Positions 8,347-16,247 of a stretch of 64,000 nt of DNA are shown in pieces. The notes under the pieces are model-generated. The model ran no database searches. It was given only the letters and a program-made list of their open reading frames with translations, and was not told where the DNA came from. Position numbers and translations under genes: made by a program. Source of the stretch: Pullilachnospira sp963929535 (GTDB taxonomy: Bacteria; Bacillota; Clostridia; Lachnospirales; Lachnospiraceae); contig CAWVIZ010000010.1 of NCBI GenBank assembly GCA_963929535.1, forward strand, positions 248,001 to 312,000, given 5' to 3'. Positions within the stretch are counted from its first letter, which is position 1. Every line of letters starts with the position of its first letter.

Positions 8347-9696
8347 ATGAAAAGAAGAATGAAAAAGGCTATCAGCGCACTTGCCCTGTCCACCGCAGCG
8401 ATCCTGATGTTCAGCGGATGCGGAAGCCAGACGTCAGCGGCTACCGGTACGTCCGGAAGCACACAGTCGGAGGACGGAAAGATCACCATTTCCTTCTGGC
8501 ACTCCATGAGCGGCGATACGCAGACTGCTCTGGAGAAGGTGGTGGACGGTTTCAATGAGAGCCAGGATACTTACCAGGTGGTAGCGGAGAATCAGGGTAC
8601 CTATGACGAGTCCACCGGAAAATTCTTTAATATGGCCAACGGTTCCGGAAGCGCTCAGATCATCCAGATCGGTGAGCAGAACCTGCAGTCCATGATTGAT
8701 TCCGGTATGGTAGCCTCCATCAGCGAGCTGATCGATACCTATAATTTTGATGACAGCGACCTGCTGGAGCAGGTGGTGAACTTTTATACGGTAGACGGTC
8801 AGATGTACGCGATGCCCTTCAACTGTTCCTCTCCGGTGGTTTATTACAACAAAGAGGTCTTTGACGCGGCGGGAGTTACCGAATTCCCCACCACCTTTGA
8901 GGGCATCATGGATGCGGCTCAGGCCATTGCAGAGTCTGATGACAGCATCACGCCGGTGGGAATGTATGCTTACGGATACGCTCTGGATCAGATGGTGACC
9001 AATATGGGCGGATTTACCGTGAACAATGACAACGGCAGAAGCGACCGGGCCACAGAGGTGGCTTACCAGGATCAGATGACGGAAATCTTCAACTGGATCA
9101 AAGATCTGCAGGATGCCGGCTATCTGCTGAACTACGGAACGGATGGAACCAACACCATCAGCGGATTTACCCAGAGACAGGTGGCAATGTTCATCAGTAC
9201 CTCCGCAAGCTGCAGAAACGTGATCGAAAGCAGTGATTTTGAGGTGGGCGTATCTGCCCTTCCCGTTCCGGAAGGCGTGGAGGCTCAGGGTGTGTATGCC
9301 GGAGGCGGCGCTCTGTGCGCGGCGGCAGGCATGGATGAGGAAACCGCTCAGGGCGTCATGGACTTCTTCACCTACGCTACTTCTCCGGAAGTACAGGCTC
9401 AGTGGGCTGCCGATACGGGATACTTCCCCATCTGCAACGCGGCATACGAGACCGAGTCCATGACTTCCACCTATGAGGAATATCCCCAGCTTCGGGTGGC
9501 TGCGGACCAGCTTCTGAACTCTCAGGTCAATGAAGTGACTGCAGGACCGCTGCTTTCTCAGCTTCCCCAGCTCCGCACCGATATCCAGACCGCTCTGGAG
9601 GCAGTGTTCAACGGTGAGGAAGTGGAGGCATCCCTTCAGCAGGCAGTGGACAGCACCAACTCCGCCATTGCCAATGCCAATGCGGGTGTGGAGTAA
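8347..9696 (+). CDS. extracellular solute-binding lipoprotein of the CUT1/UgpB type
   Basis: 449 residues. The N-terminus MKRRMKKAISALALSTAAIL..FSGCGSQ is a lipoprotein signal with a lipobox ending at Cys; the mature protein would be anchored outside the membrane. The ITISFWHSMSGDTQTALEKVVDGFNESQ opening and the MYAMPFNCSSPVVYYNKEVFDAAGV segment are standard for family 1 binding proteins, particularly UgpB-like ones. With the ATPase and two permeases it completes an importer; the co-operonic phosphodiesterase-like gene points to a phosphorylated ligand such as a glycerophosphodiester, but this is inference. Confidence 0.92.
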   Translation: MKRRMKKAISALALSTAAILMFSGCGSQTSAATGTSGSTQSEDGKITISFWHSMSGDTQTALEKVVDGFNESQDTYQVVAENQGTYDESTGKFFNMANGSGSAQIIQIGEQNLQSMIDSGMVASISELIDTYNFDDSDLLEQVVNFYTVDGQMYAMPFNCSSPVVYYNKEVFDAAGVTEFPTTFEGIMDAAQAIAESDDSITPVGMYAYGYALDQMVTNMGGFTVNNDNGRSDRATEVAYQDQMTEIFNWIKDLQDAGYLLNYGTDGTNTISGFTQRQVAMFISTSASCRNVIESSDFEVGVSALPVPEGVEAQGVYAGGGALCAAAGMDEETAQGVMDFFTYATSPEVQAQWAADTGYFPICNAAYETESMTSTYEEYPQLRVAADQLLNSQVNEVTAGPLLSQLPQLRTDIQTALEAVFNGEEVEASLQQAVDSTNSAIANANAGVE

Positions 9697-9701
9697 ACCA
9701 T

Positions 9702-9776
9702 TTGCAAAATTCTGAAACCTGATGTATAATCTGTTCTAAACAAGGACGTTCTGCTTTTGGCAGGGCGTCTTTTTTT
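9702..9776 (+). terminator. terminator after binding protein, preceded by a promoter-like sequence
   Basis: GACGTTCTGC (9745-9754) pairs with GCAGGGCGTC (9760-9769) using G-U pairs, and seven T follow. Immediately upstream is TTGCAA (9702), 17 bases, TATAAT (9725-9730), a strong promoter match. So the hairpin may act both as end of the importer operon and as a leader terminator for the LuxR gene at 9955. Confidence 0.65.
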
Positions 9777-9782
9777 CGGTGT

Positions 9783-9907
9783 GCCCGGCGGGCAGACGCC
9801 ATGCCTGCATGAGCGGATATTTGGCGGACAACGGACAGCGAACGGCTTTGCCGTGAGCCGCCCGCAGTATCGCGGGGATCAGATAAGGGAACTTCCCCTG
9901 TCCGATC
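9783..9907 (+). repeat. dispersed structured repeat, copy A
   Basis: About 125 bases closely similar to copy B at 10767-10893. Shared blocks include GCATGAGCGGATATTTG, CAACGGACAGCGAACGGCT, CCGTGAGC and CGCAGTATCGCGGGGATC, and both end in a GGGA..TTCCC hairpin. It lies between a terminator and the ribosome site of the LuxR gene. Followed by AAGGCTGAGCTGTTAC (9911-9926), a variant of the MITE end motif. Confidence 0.7.
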
Positions 9908-9954
9908 AGGAAGGCTGAGCTGTTACCGGAAATTCAGGAAGGAGGAATGCGCGG

Positions 9955-10644
9955 ATGATGAGGAATAAGGACTGGATGATGCTGAACGGCATCATTTACC
10001 GGATCTATGCCACGGAGGATTTTCGCAAAATGCAGCGGATTTTCCTGGAACGGATGCGCACGCTGATTCCTTTTGACGGAGCCGTTTTCCGGCTGGCGGA
10101 CGGCCGGAAGGGGGAGCAGGCGGTCTGCGGGGAAATGACCTGCGGGGAGGAGTTTATGGAAAGGGAACTTCAGGAGGAGCTGTATGGCGGACAGAGCATG
10201 GTTTATCGGGAGACGGATTTTGCGGATCCGGGACATCAGCGGGGATATGGACTGCGGATGACGCTGGTACACAATGAAAAATATCTGGGAACCGTGGCCT
10301 TTTTCCGCTCCCCTGAGCGGGAGGATTTTCAGTACCGCGATATTTTTCTGCTGGATATGGTAAAAGAGCATCTGGCATTCCGGCTGGACGAAGGAGAAAA
10401 AACGCGGGCCAGGCAGGAGGATGTACGGATGGAGGAGGAACTGGCGGTAAATTGCGGGCTCACCAGAAGGGAAATGGAAATTCTCGGCTGTATCCTGGAA
10501 GGGCAGGGAAACCGGCAGATCGGCGAGACGCTGGTGATCACGGAAAATACCGTGAAGAAGCACATCCTGAATATTTACCGGAAGCTGGGCGTCCGCAGCC
10601 GTGTACAGCTTTTTAAGAAGATACAGGACATGGAAGAGGAGTAA
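9955..10644 (+). CDS. LuxR-type transcriptional regulator (first of two paralogues)
   Basis: 229 residues. The N-terminal about 150 residues look like a GAF/PAS-type sensor (IIYRIYATEDFRKMQRIF..MRTLIPFDGAVFRL); the C-terminal helix-turn-helix is clear: LTRREMEILGCILEGQGNRQIGETLVITENTVKKHILNIYRKLGVRSR. No receiver domain, so it is not a standard response regulator. It is similar in both halves to the minus-strand gene at 15197-15961, so two paralogues bracket the P-II/pot operon. Start at 9955 with GGAGG upstream; ATG at 9958 is equally possible. Likely controls the adjacent polyamine genes (inference from position). Confidence 0.85.
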   Translation: MMRNKDWMMLNGIIYRIYATEDFRKMQRIFLERMRTLIPFDGAVFRLADGRKGEQAVCGEMTCGEEFMERELQEELYGGQSMVYRETDFADPGHQRGYGLRMTLVHNEKYLGTVAFFRSPEREDFQYRDIFLLDMVKEHLAFRLDEGEKTRARQEDVRMEEELAVNCGLTRREMEILGCILEGQGNRQIGETLVITENTVKKHILNIYRKLGVRSRVQLFKKIQDMEEE

Positions 10645-10684
10645 TCTTACACTTTTTGAGTAGAGGAATCACACCAATGGGGAA

Positions 10685-10757
10685 TTGTAAAGACAGGCAG
10701 AAACGGTATATGATAACACCATTAAGAGCAAAGGCGCCAAAATCCTTTGCTCTTTTT
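10685..10757 (+). terminator. promoter-like sequence followed by terminator, ahead of the P-II operon
   Basis: GAGCAAAGG (10726-10734) pairs perfectly with CCTTTGCTC (10744-10752), followed by TTTTT: a good intrinsic terminator, 80 bases after the LuxR stop. TTGTAA (10685), 18 bases, TATGAT (10709-10714) sits just upstream, repeating the promoter-then-terminator arrangement seen at 9702 and 16078. Confidence 0.65.
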
Positions 10758-10766
10758 GCGTGATAC

Positions 10767-10893
10767 GCCCGGCAAGCAGCCGCCATGCTTGCATGAGCGG
10801 ATATTTGCCGGGCAACGGACAGCGAACGGCTTAGCCGTGAGCTGGCCGCAGTATCGCGGGGATCGGATGGGGGGAGGGACTTCCCTATCCGAC
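10767..10893 (+). repeat. dispersed structured repeat, copy B
   Basis: Second copy of the element at 9783. Here the outer stem is perfect: GCCCGGCAA (10767-10775) with TTGCCGGGC (10805-10813), then ACGGCT-t-AGCCGT, then TCGGAT...ATCCGA. It ends about 15 bases before the P-II ribosome site, so it would be part of the operon's leader RNA. Confidence 0.7.
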
Positions 10894-10919
10894 CTTTTCA
10901 GAAAGAAAGGAGACTGCGT

Positions 10920-11279
10920 ATGAAAGAATTGATGATTATTATAAGGCCGGAGAAACTGGAGACCGTGAAGAATATCATGGAGGAGATGGGCTGCGGCGGT
11001 ATGACCATTTCCAGCGTGATGGGCTGCGGAACCCAGAAAGGGTACGATGAGGAATCGGGACCGTACCAGAACCAGATCAAAGGCTTCAAAACCACCATCA
11101 ACCTGCTGCCGAAGATCCGGGTGGAGGCGGTGATGAGAGACAGTATGGTGGAGCCCGTCATCGCCAGAATCCGGGAGGAACTGGCGGAGGGCCATGTGGG
11201 AGACGGAAAAATCTTTATCCGCAGCGTGGAGGATGTGGTCCGCATCCGTACCGGTGAGCGGGGCAAGAAAGCATTATAA
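10920..11279 (+). CDS. P-II family nitrogen regulatory protein
   Basis: 119 residues, the usual GlnB/GlnK size. It begins MKELMIIIRPEKLETVKNIMEEMG; the T-loop region GTQKGYDEESGPYQNQIKGF is longer and different from that of canonical GlnB, with one Tyr near the uridylylation position. The conserved C-terminal signature VGDGKIFIRSVEDVVRIRTGERG is intact, including the lysine and glycines that hold ATP and 2-oxoglutarate. P-II proteins normally sit next to amt or glnA; here the gene is 21 bases ahead of potA, suggesting nitrogen/energy control of polyamine uptake. AAAGGAG precedes the ATG. Confidence 0.92.
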   Translation: MKELMIIIRPEKLETVKNIMEEMGCGGMTISSVMGCGTQKGYDEESGPYQNQIKGFKTTINLLPKIRVEAVMRDSMVEPVIARIREELAEGHVGDGKIFIRSVEDVVRIRTGERGKKAL

Positions 11280-11300
11280 CGGAAACAGAGGTGGAGCGAT

Positions 11301-12416
11301 TTGGGAGAAAGAAAAGTTACGGTGAAGCTGGAAAAGCTGAACAAGGTATATGACGGCCAGAACCATGTGGTGAAGGACCTGGATCTGGAGGTCTATGAAG
11401 GAGAATTTCTGACGCTGCTGGGTTCCTCCGGGTGCGGGAAGACCACGACCCTGCGGATGATCGCCGGTTTTGAAACTCCCACCGGAGGAAACGTATATGT
11501 GGAAGGCGAGAACATGGAAAACAGAGAGCCCTATGAGCGGAATGTCAACACCGTGTTCCAGAGTTACGCGCTGTTTCCCCATATGACGGTATTTGACAAT
11601 GTGGCTTACGGACTTACCATCCGCAAGGTGAAGAAACAGGAAATCCGGGAACGGGTGCTGCATATGCTGGAGCTGGTGCAGCTGGGAGGTTTTGAAAAGC
11701 GGTATCCTTCCCAGCTCTCCGGCGGTCAGAAACAGCGGGTGGCCATTGCCCGGGCGCTGATCAACCGGCCCCGGGTGCTGCTGCTGGATGAACCTCTGGG
11801 AGCGCTGGATCTGAAGCTTCGCAAGCAGATGCAGCTGGAGCTGAAACGGCTGCAGAGAAAGCTGAACATCACCTTCATCTATGTCACCCACGATCAGGAG
11901 GAGGCGCTGACCATGAGCGACCGGATCGCCATTATGCGGGACGGCGTTCTGGAACAGGTGGGGACGCCGCTGGAGATCTATGAAAATCCGGCCACCCGTT
12001 TTGTGGCCACCTTTATCGGGGAGACCAATCTGTTTGAGGGATATATCAGCAGCAAGAAGGGCGAGGAGATGACGGTCACGGTGGAGCCGGGAATGATCCG
12101 GGCCTGCGGCACAGGATTCCGGGAGCGGGAGATGGTGGCGGTTTCCGTCAGACCGGAGCGCATGAAATTTTCCTCCGTTCCCGTGGAAGGATTTACCATT
12201 TCCGGTGAGATCCGGGAGCAGATTTACGCCGGCTCCGTGCTGAAAACCATTGTGGTTCTCCCAAATGGAAATGAGGTCCGCATTGAGAGACTTTCCAGCG
12301 AGGAACTTCCCAAAAGCGGCAGGGTCTATCTTTACTGGAACAAAGGGGATGAAAAACTGCTGCATTCCCTGGATGATGTATTTTTCGACGCTGTGGAAAA
12401 TGTAAAAATGGCTTAG
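11301..12416 (+). CDS. potA: spermidine/putrescine ABC transporter ATP-binding protein
   Basis: 371 residues: Walker A GSSGCGKTTT, signature LSGGQKQR, Walker B VLLLDEPLGALD, switch VTHDQEEALTMSDR, and a C-terminal TOBE domain. TTG start with GAGGTGGAG upstream; no ATG gives a complete N-terminus. It heads the potABC-potD set and follows the P-II gene. Energises import of putrescine and/or spermidine at the membrane. Confidence 0.93.
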   Translation: MGERKVTVKLEKLNKVYDGQNHVVKDLDLEVYEGEFLTLLGSSGCGKTTTLRMIAGFETPTGGNVYVEGENMENREPYERNVNTVFQSYALFPHMTVFDNVAYGLTIRKVKKQEIRERVLHMLELVQLGGFEKRYPSQLSGGQKQRVAIARALINRPRVLLLDEPLGALDLKLRKQMQLELKRLQRKLNITFIYVTHDQEEALTMSDRIAIMRDGVLEQVGTPLEIYENPATRFVATFIGETNLFEGYISSKKGEEMTVTVEPGMIRACGTGFREREMVAVSVRPERMKFSSVPVEGFTISGEIREQIYAGSVLKTIVVLPNGNEVRIERLSSEELPKSGRVYLYWNKGDEKLLHSLDDVFFDAVENVKMA

Positions 12417-12427
12417 GAGGTGATGGG

Positions 12428-13288
12428 ATGAAGACAGAGAAAAAAGACCTGGCAGCCGCCCTTCCCATGGTGGGACCGGTGACGCTGTGGCTTCTGTTTT
12501 TTGTGGCGCTTCCGCTGGCCTTTGTGGCGGTGATCAGTTTCTGCAGCATTGACCAGAACTACAACATTCAATTTCAGTTTACGCTGGAAAATTACCGGAG
12601 ACTGTTTGATGCCAGCTACCTTCAGATTTACGCCCAGTCGTTTCTGATCGCCGCGCTGACCACCGTGCTGTGCATCCTTCTGGGATACCCCTTCGCGTTT
12701 CTCATCGCCAGGACGTTTCCCAAGCGGAAGGCGCTGCTCTACATGCTGGTGATCATTCCTTTCTGGACCAATTCCCTGATCCGGATCTACGGATGGAGAT
12801 CGTTTCTGGGAACCAACGGATGGCTCAACAGCCTTCTGCAGGCGCTGCATCTTACGGATACGCCGGTGGATTTTCTGTTTCATCAGGGGACGACGGTGCT
12901 GGGCATGGTTTACTGCCTGTTCCCCTTCATGGTGCTCCCGCTGTACACGGCCATTGAAAAGCTGGATCAAAGTCTGCTGGAGGCTTCCTCGGATCTGGGA
13001 GCGAAAGGACCGGTTACCTTTTTCCGGGTGGTGCTGCCGCTGACAGCCAGCGGTATTTTTTCAGGCTCCATCATGGTTTTCATTCCGTGCCTGGGATTCT
13101 TCTATGTGTCGGACATTCTGGGAGGCGGAAACGCGGATGTGATCGGAAATCTCATCGAACGGCAGTTTCAGAGCGGAAATAACTGGCCGCTGGGGGCGGC
13201 GCTGTCCATTATTCTGATTGTGATAACCCTCCTGCTGGTAAAGCTTTACCAGAAGTGCGGGGGCAGTATGGAAAGTCTGGGGGTGTAG
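12428..13288 (+). CDS. potB: spermidine/putrescine ABC transporter permease PotB
   Basis: 286 residues, six predicted membrane segments, first TLWLLFFVALPLAFVAVISF. The FWTNSLIRIYGWRSFLG motif is a clear PotB/PotH signature, and the EAA loop reads LLEASSDLGAKGPVTFFRVVLPL. AGGAGG starts at the last base of the potA stop, six bases before the ATG. Works as a heterodimer with PotC. Confidence 0.93.
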   Translation: MKTEKKDLAAALPMVGPVTLWLLFFVALPLAFVAVISFCSIDQNYNIQFQFTLENYRRLFDASYLQIYAQSFLIAALTTVLCILLGYPFAFLIARTFPKRKALLYMLVIIPFWTNSLIRIYGWRSFLGTNGWLNSLLQALHLTDTPVDFLFHQGTTVLGMVYCLFPFMVLPLYTAIEKLDQSLLEASSDLGAKGPVTFFRVVLPLTASGIFSGSIMVFIPCLGFFYVSDILGGGNADVIGNLIERQFQSGNNWPLGAALSIILIVITLLLVKLYQKCGGSMESLGV

Positions 13289-13291
13289 CGG

Positions 13292-14092
13292 ATGAACAGA
13301 AACGGCAAAAAGAAAATGAAAAGAGGACTGGGAGTGGCATACTGTACGTTGATCTACCTGTTCCTGTTTCTGCCCATCGCCGTGGTGGCGGCCAATTCTT
13401 TCAACGCTTCCACCACAAAGCCCTACCTGTCCTGGAAAGGATTTACCCTGGACTGGTACGTCCGGCTTTTTGACAACGGATCGCTGCTGGAGGCTTTTGG
13501 AAATACCATGCTGATTGCCGCTGCCAGTACGGTGCTTTCCACCGTGATCGGCACGCTGGGGGCGGTGGGAATGTACCGGTACAAATTCCGGGGGAAGAAG
13601 ACCGTTGACGCGCTGCTTTATATTCCGGTGGTGATTCCGGAAATAGTGCTGGGAATTTCCCTTCTGACGCTGTTTTCCAGAACGGGGATCCCCAGGGGGC
13701 TTTTCACCCTGATCCTGGCCCATACCACCTTCTGTATTCCGTATGTGATCTTCAATGTGCGGGCCAGGCTGGCCGGCTATGATTATTCGGTGGAGGAAGC
13801 GTCCATGGATCTGGGGGCCGGAAGGGTGCAGACCTTTCTGCGTATCACCCTTCCTGTGCTGGCGCCGGGCATCGGCGGAGGCGCCCTGCTGGCATTTACC
13901 CTCTCCATCGATGATGTGATCATCAGTTACTTCACCAACGGCCAGGTGAGCACCTTCCCCCTGAAGGTGATGGAGAGTATCAAAAGCGGCGTATCGCCGG
14001 ATGTGAACGCCCTGTCCGTGCTGATCCTGATCGGCACCATCGCGGTGGTGGCAGTGACCCAGAGCGGTCTGCTGAAAAAGAAGAGAAACTGA
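13292..14092 (+). CDS. potC: spermidine/putrescine ABC transporter permease PotC
   Basis: 266 residues, six membrane segments, EAA loop YSVEEASMDLGAGRVQTFLRITLPVLAPG. LAFTLSIDDVIISYFTNG is the PotC/PotI signature. Starts three bases after the potB stop; the operon is tightly packed. Confidence 0.93.
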   Translation: MNRNGKKKMKRGLGVAYCTLIYLFLFLPIAVVAANSFNASTTKPYLSWKGFTLDWYVRLFDNGSLLEAFGNTMLIAAASTVLSTVIGTLGAVGMYRYKFRGKKTVDALLYIPVVIPEIVLGISLLTLFSRTGIPRGLFTLILAHTTFCIPYVIFNVRARLAGYDYSVEEASMDLGAGRVQTFLRITLPVLAPGIGGGALLAFTLSIDDVIISYFTNGQVSTFPLKVMESIKSGVSPDVNALSVLILIGTIAVVAVTQSGLLKKKRN

Positions 14093-14115
14093 GGAGGAAA
14101 AGGAGGAGAAAGATT

Positions 14116-15168
14116 ATGAAAAAAAGAGTGTGTGCAGGTTTGGTGATTTTATCGGCGATGCTTTCCATGACCGGCTGCGGAAGCGGCGGTGGAAGCGATG
14201 ACGCGGGGGAGCTGAACGTGTTTATCTGGACAGAATACGTTCCGGATTCGGTGGTGGAGGCCTTTGAGGAGGAGACAGGGATTTCGGTGAATGTGACCAC
14301 CTACTCATCCAATGAGGATATGCTGGCGAAAGTAAAATCAGAGACCGCCGGAGCCTATGATATTGTACAGCCCAGTGATTATATGGTGGAACAGATGGCC
14401 GCCCAGGATATGCTGCTGGAGCTGGATACGGACCGGCTGGAGAACCTGGATAATATCGGGGAAGCCTACCGGAATCCCTCCTATGATCCCGAAGGAAGGT
14501 ACGCGGTGCCCTACATGGGCGGTGTGGCCGCCATCGCGGTGAATACGGATATGATTCAGACGGAGGTGACCTCCTATGCGGATCTGTTCACCGAAGACTT
14601 TCAGGACAGTCTGGTGGTGCTGGACGATTACCGGGCGGTGATCGGCATGGCAGCCCGCAGCATCGGCCTGAGCATGAATGAGACCGATCCGGATAATCTG
14701 GAACTGATCAGGGAACAGACCCTGAAGCTGAAGGAAAATATCAAGCTGTATGACAGTGACAGTCCCAAATCCGCGCTGATCGCCGGGGACTGTTCGGCAG
14801 GTGTCTGCTGGAGCGCTGAGATCGCCCTGGCCATGGAAGAGAATCCCAGCATCCAAATCGTATTCCCGGAGGAAGGCCCGTATATCTTTATGGATAACTG
14901 GTGCATAACAAAAGACGCGAAGAATGTGGATGCCGCCTACCAGTTTATCGATTACATGCTGCGGGCGGAAACCGCACAGCAGGTATCAGAGGAATTCCCG
15001 TACCTGCAGCCCAACACGGCAGCCATGGATCTTCTGGGAGAGGAATATTCCTCCAATCCGGCCAAGAATGTGCCGGAGGATGTGATCGCCTCCGGAGAGT
15101 ATGTACAGAATCTGGATACGGATTCCCTGGCGGTATACGATTCCATCTGGACAGAACTGAAAAAATAA
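14116..15168 (+). CDS. potD: spermidine/putrescine-binding lipoprotein PotD
   Basis: 350 residues. Signal MKKRVCAGLVILSAMLSMTGCG with lipobox Cys; the mature start LNVFIWTEYVPDSVVEAFEEETGI is typical PotD/PotF. The DIVQPSDYMVEQM block and the acidic ligand-site region are as in polyamine binders. Anchored outside the cell, it delivers polyamine to PotBC. Followed by a strong terminator (15185-15218). Confidence 0.93.
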   Translation: MKKRVCAGLVILSAMLSMTGCGSGGGSDDAGELNVFIWTEYVPDSVVEAFEEETGISVNVTTYSSNEDMLAKVKSETAGAYDIVQPSDYMVEQMAAQDMLLELDTDRLENLDNIGEAYRNPSYDPEGRYAVPYMGGVAAIAVNTDMIQTEVTSYADLFTEDFQDSLVVLDDYRAVIGMAARSIGLSMNETDPDNLELIREQTLKLKENIKLYDSDSPKSALIAGDCSAGVCWSAEIALAMEENPSIQIVFPEEGPYIFMDNWCITKDAKNVDAAYQFIDYMLRAETAQQVSEEFPYLQPNTAAMDLLGEEYSSNPAKNVPEDVIASGEYVQNLDTDSLAVYDSIWTELKK

Positions 15169-15184
15169 ACAACAGCAGAAAAAG

Positions 15185-15218
15185 GGACAGATCCGGTCAG
15201 AGGGTCTGTCCTTTTTTT
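15185..15218 (+). terminator. terminator of the P-II/potABCD operon
   Basis: GGACAGATCC (15185-15194) and GGGTCTGTCC (15202-15211) form the stem, then seven T. The hairpin overlaps the 3' end of the convergent LuxR gene. Confidence 0.85.
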
Positions 15219-15961
15219 AAAAGCTCCCAGCGGGAGGAAACCCCCGTTTTCCGGAAGATGTTCTGCATATGCTTCTGAAGTGTGTGGGCGGAAATTCCCA
15301 GCGAGTCCGTGATCTCCTCGTTGGAGGAGAAAGTCAGCAGAAGCTGCAGAATCTGGGTTTCCCGGGGGGTCAGCCCGAAGGTCAGCCGGAGCTGTTCCAG
15401 ACGATTTTCGTCCGTCTGTGCCTGCTGCGGCCGTCCCTCCAGAAGATTGTGCAGGGCCGCGTTCAGATGGATACCCAGGGAGCGGAGCCGGAACATATCC
15501 TCGTTGGTAAATGTCCCATCGATGCGGGTGTGATATAAAGTGAGAATTCCCAGCATCTTCTGCCGGTAGACGATACTGTACTGGATCGAATCAAAAACAT
15601 GATACTTCTGATAACAGCTCCGGTAGATGGGGGAGCTGAGACGCTTTTCCTCCGGAACCAGCTCGCTTTCCCGGACCAGCGTGGACTCCTTAGTGTGAAG
15701 AATCCAAAGAAGCGGATCCTCATCCAGACATTCCATATATTTTTTTTCAGCCTCCTCAAAAGAATCCGGTATACACAGGGCCCGCTCAAACCGGATCTCA
15801 TCGGCAGCGGCCAGGGGATCTGTCAGCAGAATACTGGCACAGCTGTAGGGTACCAGCATTTTCAGAGGAACAAGAAAGTCGTTTTTCAGCTCCTCCAGGG
15901 TGCGGCAGGCATAAAGATGGTAGACGATATCGTTGAAAATAAAGAACATGTTTTTGTCCAT
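15197..15961 (-). CDS. LuxR-type transcriptional regulator (second paralogue)
   Basis: 254 residues. N-terminal GAF/PAS-like sensor part MFFIFNDIVYHLYACRTLEELKNDFLVPLKMLVPYSCASILL resembles the same part of the 9955 gene. C-terminal helix-turn-helix: FGLTPRETQILQLLLTFSSNEEITDSLGISAHTLQKHMQNIFRKTGVSSRWEL. AAAGGAG precedes the start. It is divergent from the putrescine aminotransferase operon and convergent with potD, a position suited to controlling both. A 9-base-arm dyad at 16017-16040 overlaps its promoter and is a candidate operator. The activating signal is not apparent. Confidence 0.87.
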   Translation of the reverse strand: MDKNMFFIFNDIVYHLYACRTLEELKNDFLVPLKMLVPYSCASILLTDPLAAADEIRFERALCIPDSFEEAEKKYMECLDEDPLLWILHTKESTLVRESELVPEEKRLSSPIYRSCYQKYHVFDSIQYSIVYRQKMLGILTLYHTRIDGTFTNEDMFRLRSLGIHLNAALHNLLEGRPQQAQTDENRLEQLRLTFGLTPRETQILQLLLTFSSNEEITDSLGISAHTLQKHMQNIFRKTGVSSRWELLKKGQTL

Positions 15962-16004
15962 GACCGGATTCTCCTTTCGTCAAAGGATAAAAGAAATTTG
16001 ATAT

Positions 16005-16040
16005 ATCATAGCATGGTAAATACTTAAAAACAAGTATTTA
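16005..16040 (-). promoter_or_regulatory. luxR promoter with overlapping operator-like dyad
   Basis: On the minus strand TTGTTT (16028-16033), 17 bases, TATGAT (16005-16010). Perfect arms TAAATACTT (16017-16025) and AAGTATTTA (16032-16040) overlap the -35 and spacer, a likely binding site for autoregulation or for control of the divergent operon. Confidence 0.55.
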
Positions 16041-16077
16041 TAACGAATTTTAAGCAGAAACTTCCGCAAAGATACCA

Positions 16078-16106
16078 TTGAAGAGATAGAAAGAATAGAG
16101 TATGAT
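16078..16106 (+). promoter_or_regulatory. promoter of the putrescine catabolism operon
   Basis: TTGAAG (16078-16083), 17 bases, TATGAT (16101-16106). It lies about 140 bases before the aminotransferase start and directly ahead of a terminator hairpin. Confidence 0.55.
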
Positions 16107-16140
16107 TGACCCATAAAATGAATACCGACATAGATACAAA

Positions 16141-16181
16141 GGTGTATTTGCTGTGGGAACACAGTGGATGCACCTTTTTTT
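16141..16181 (+). terminator. orphan leader terminator (attenuator candidate) ahead of patA
   Basis: A long stem of about 15 pairs (GGTGTAT...ATGCACC outer, CTGTG...CACAG inner, loop GGAA) followed by seven T. No plus-strand gene ends just upstream (potD ends at 15168 with its own terminator), so this hairpin would terminate transcripts started at 16106 before they reach patA. A 33-codon frame from 16118 spans it but has no ribosome site. Confidence 0.75.
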
Positions 16182-16247
16182 CATGGCATGGAAAACAGCG
16201 TTTTCTTCTGTCGTGAAATTGTCTGACTGGAAAGGAAGGGAGACTAT

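Noticed and set aside
16118..16216. Possible leader peptide (MNTDIDTKVYLLWEHSGC...) across the patA leader terminator
   Set aside because: No ribosome site and a start only a few bases after the predicted transcription start; residues show no enrichment for one amino acid.
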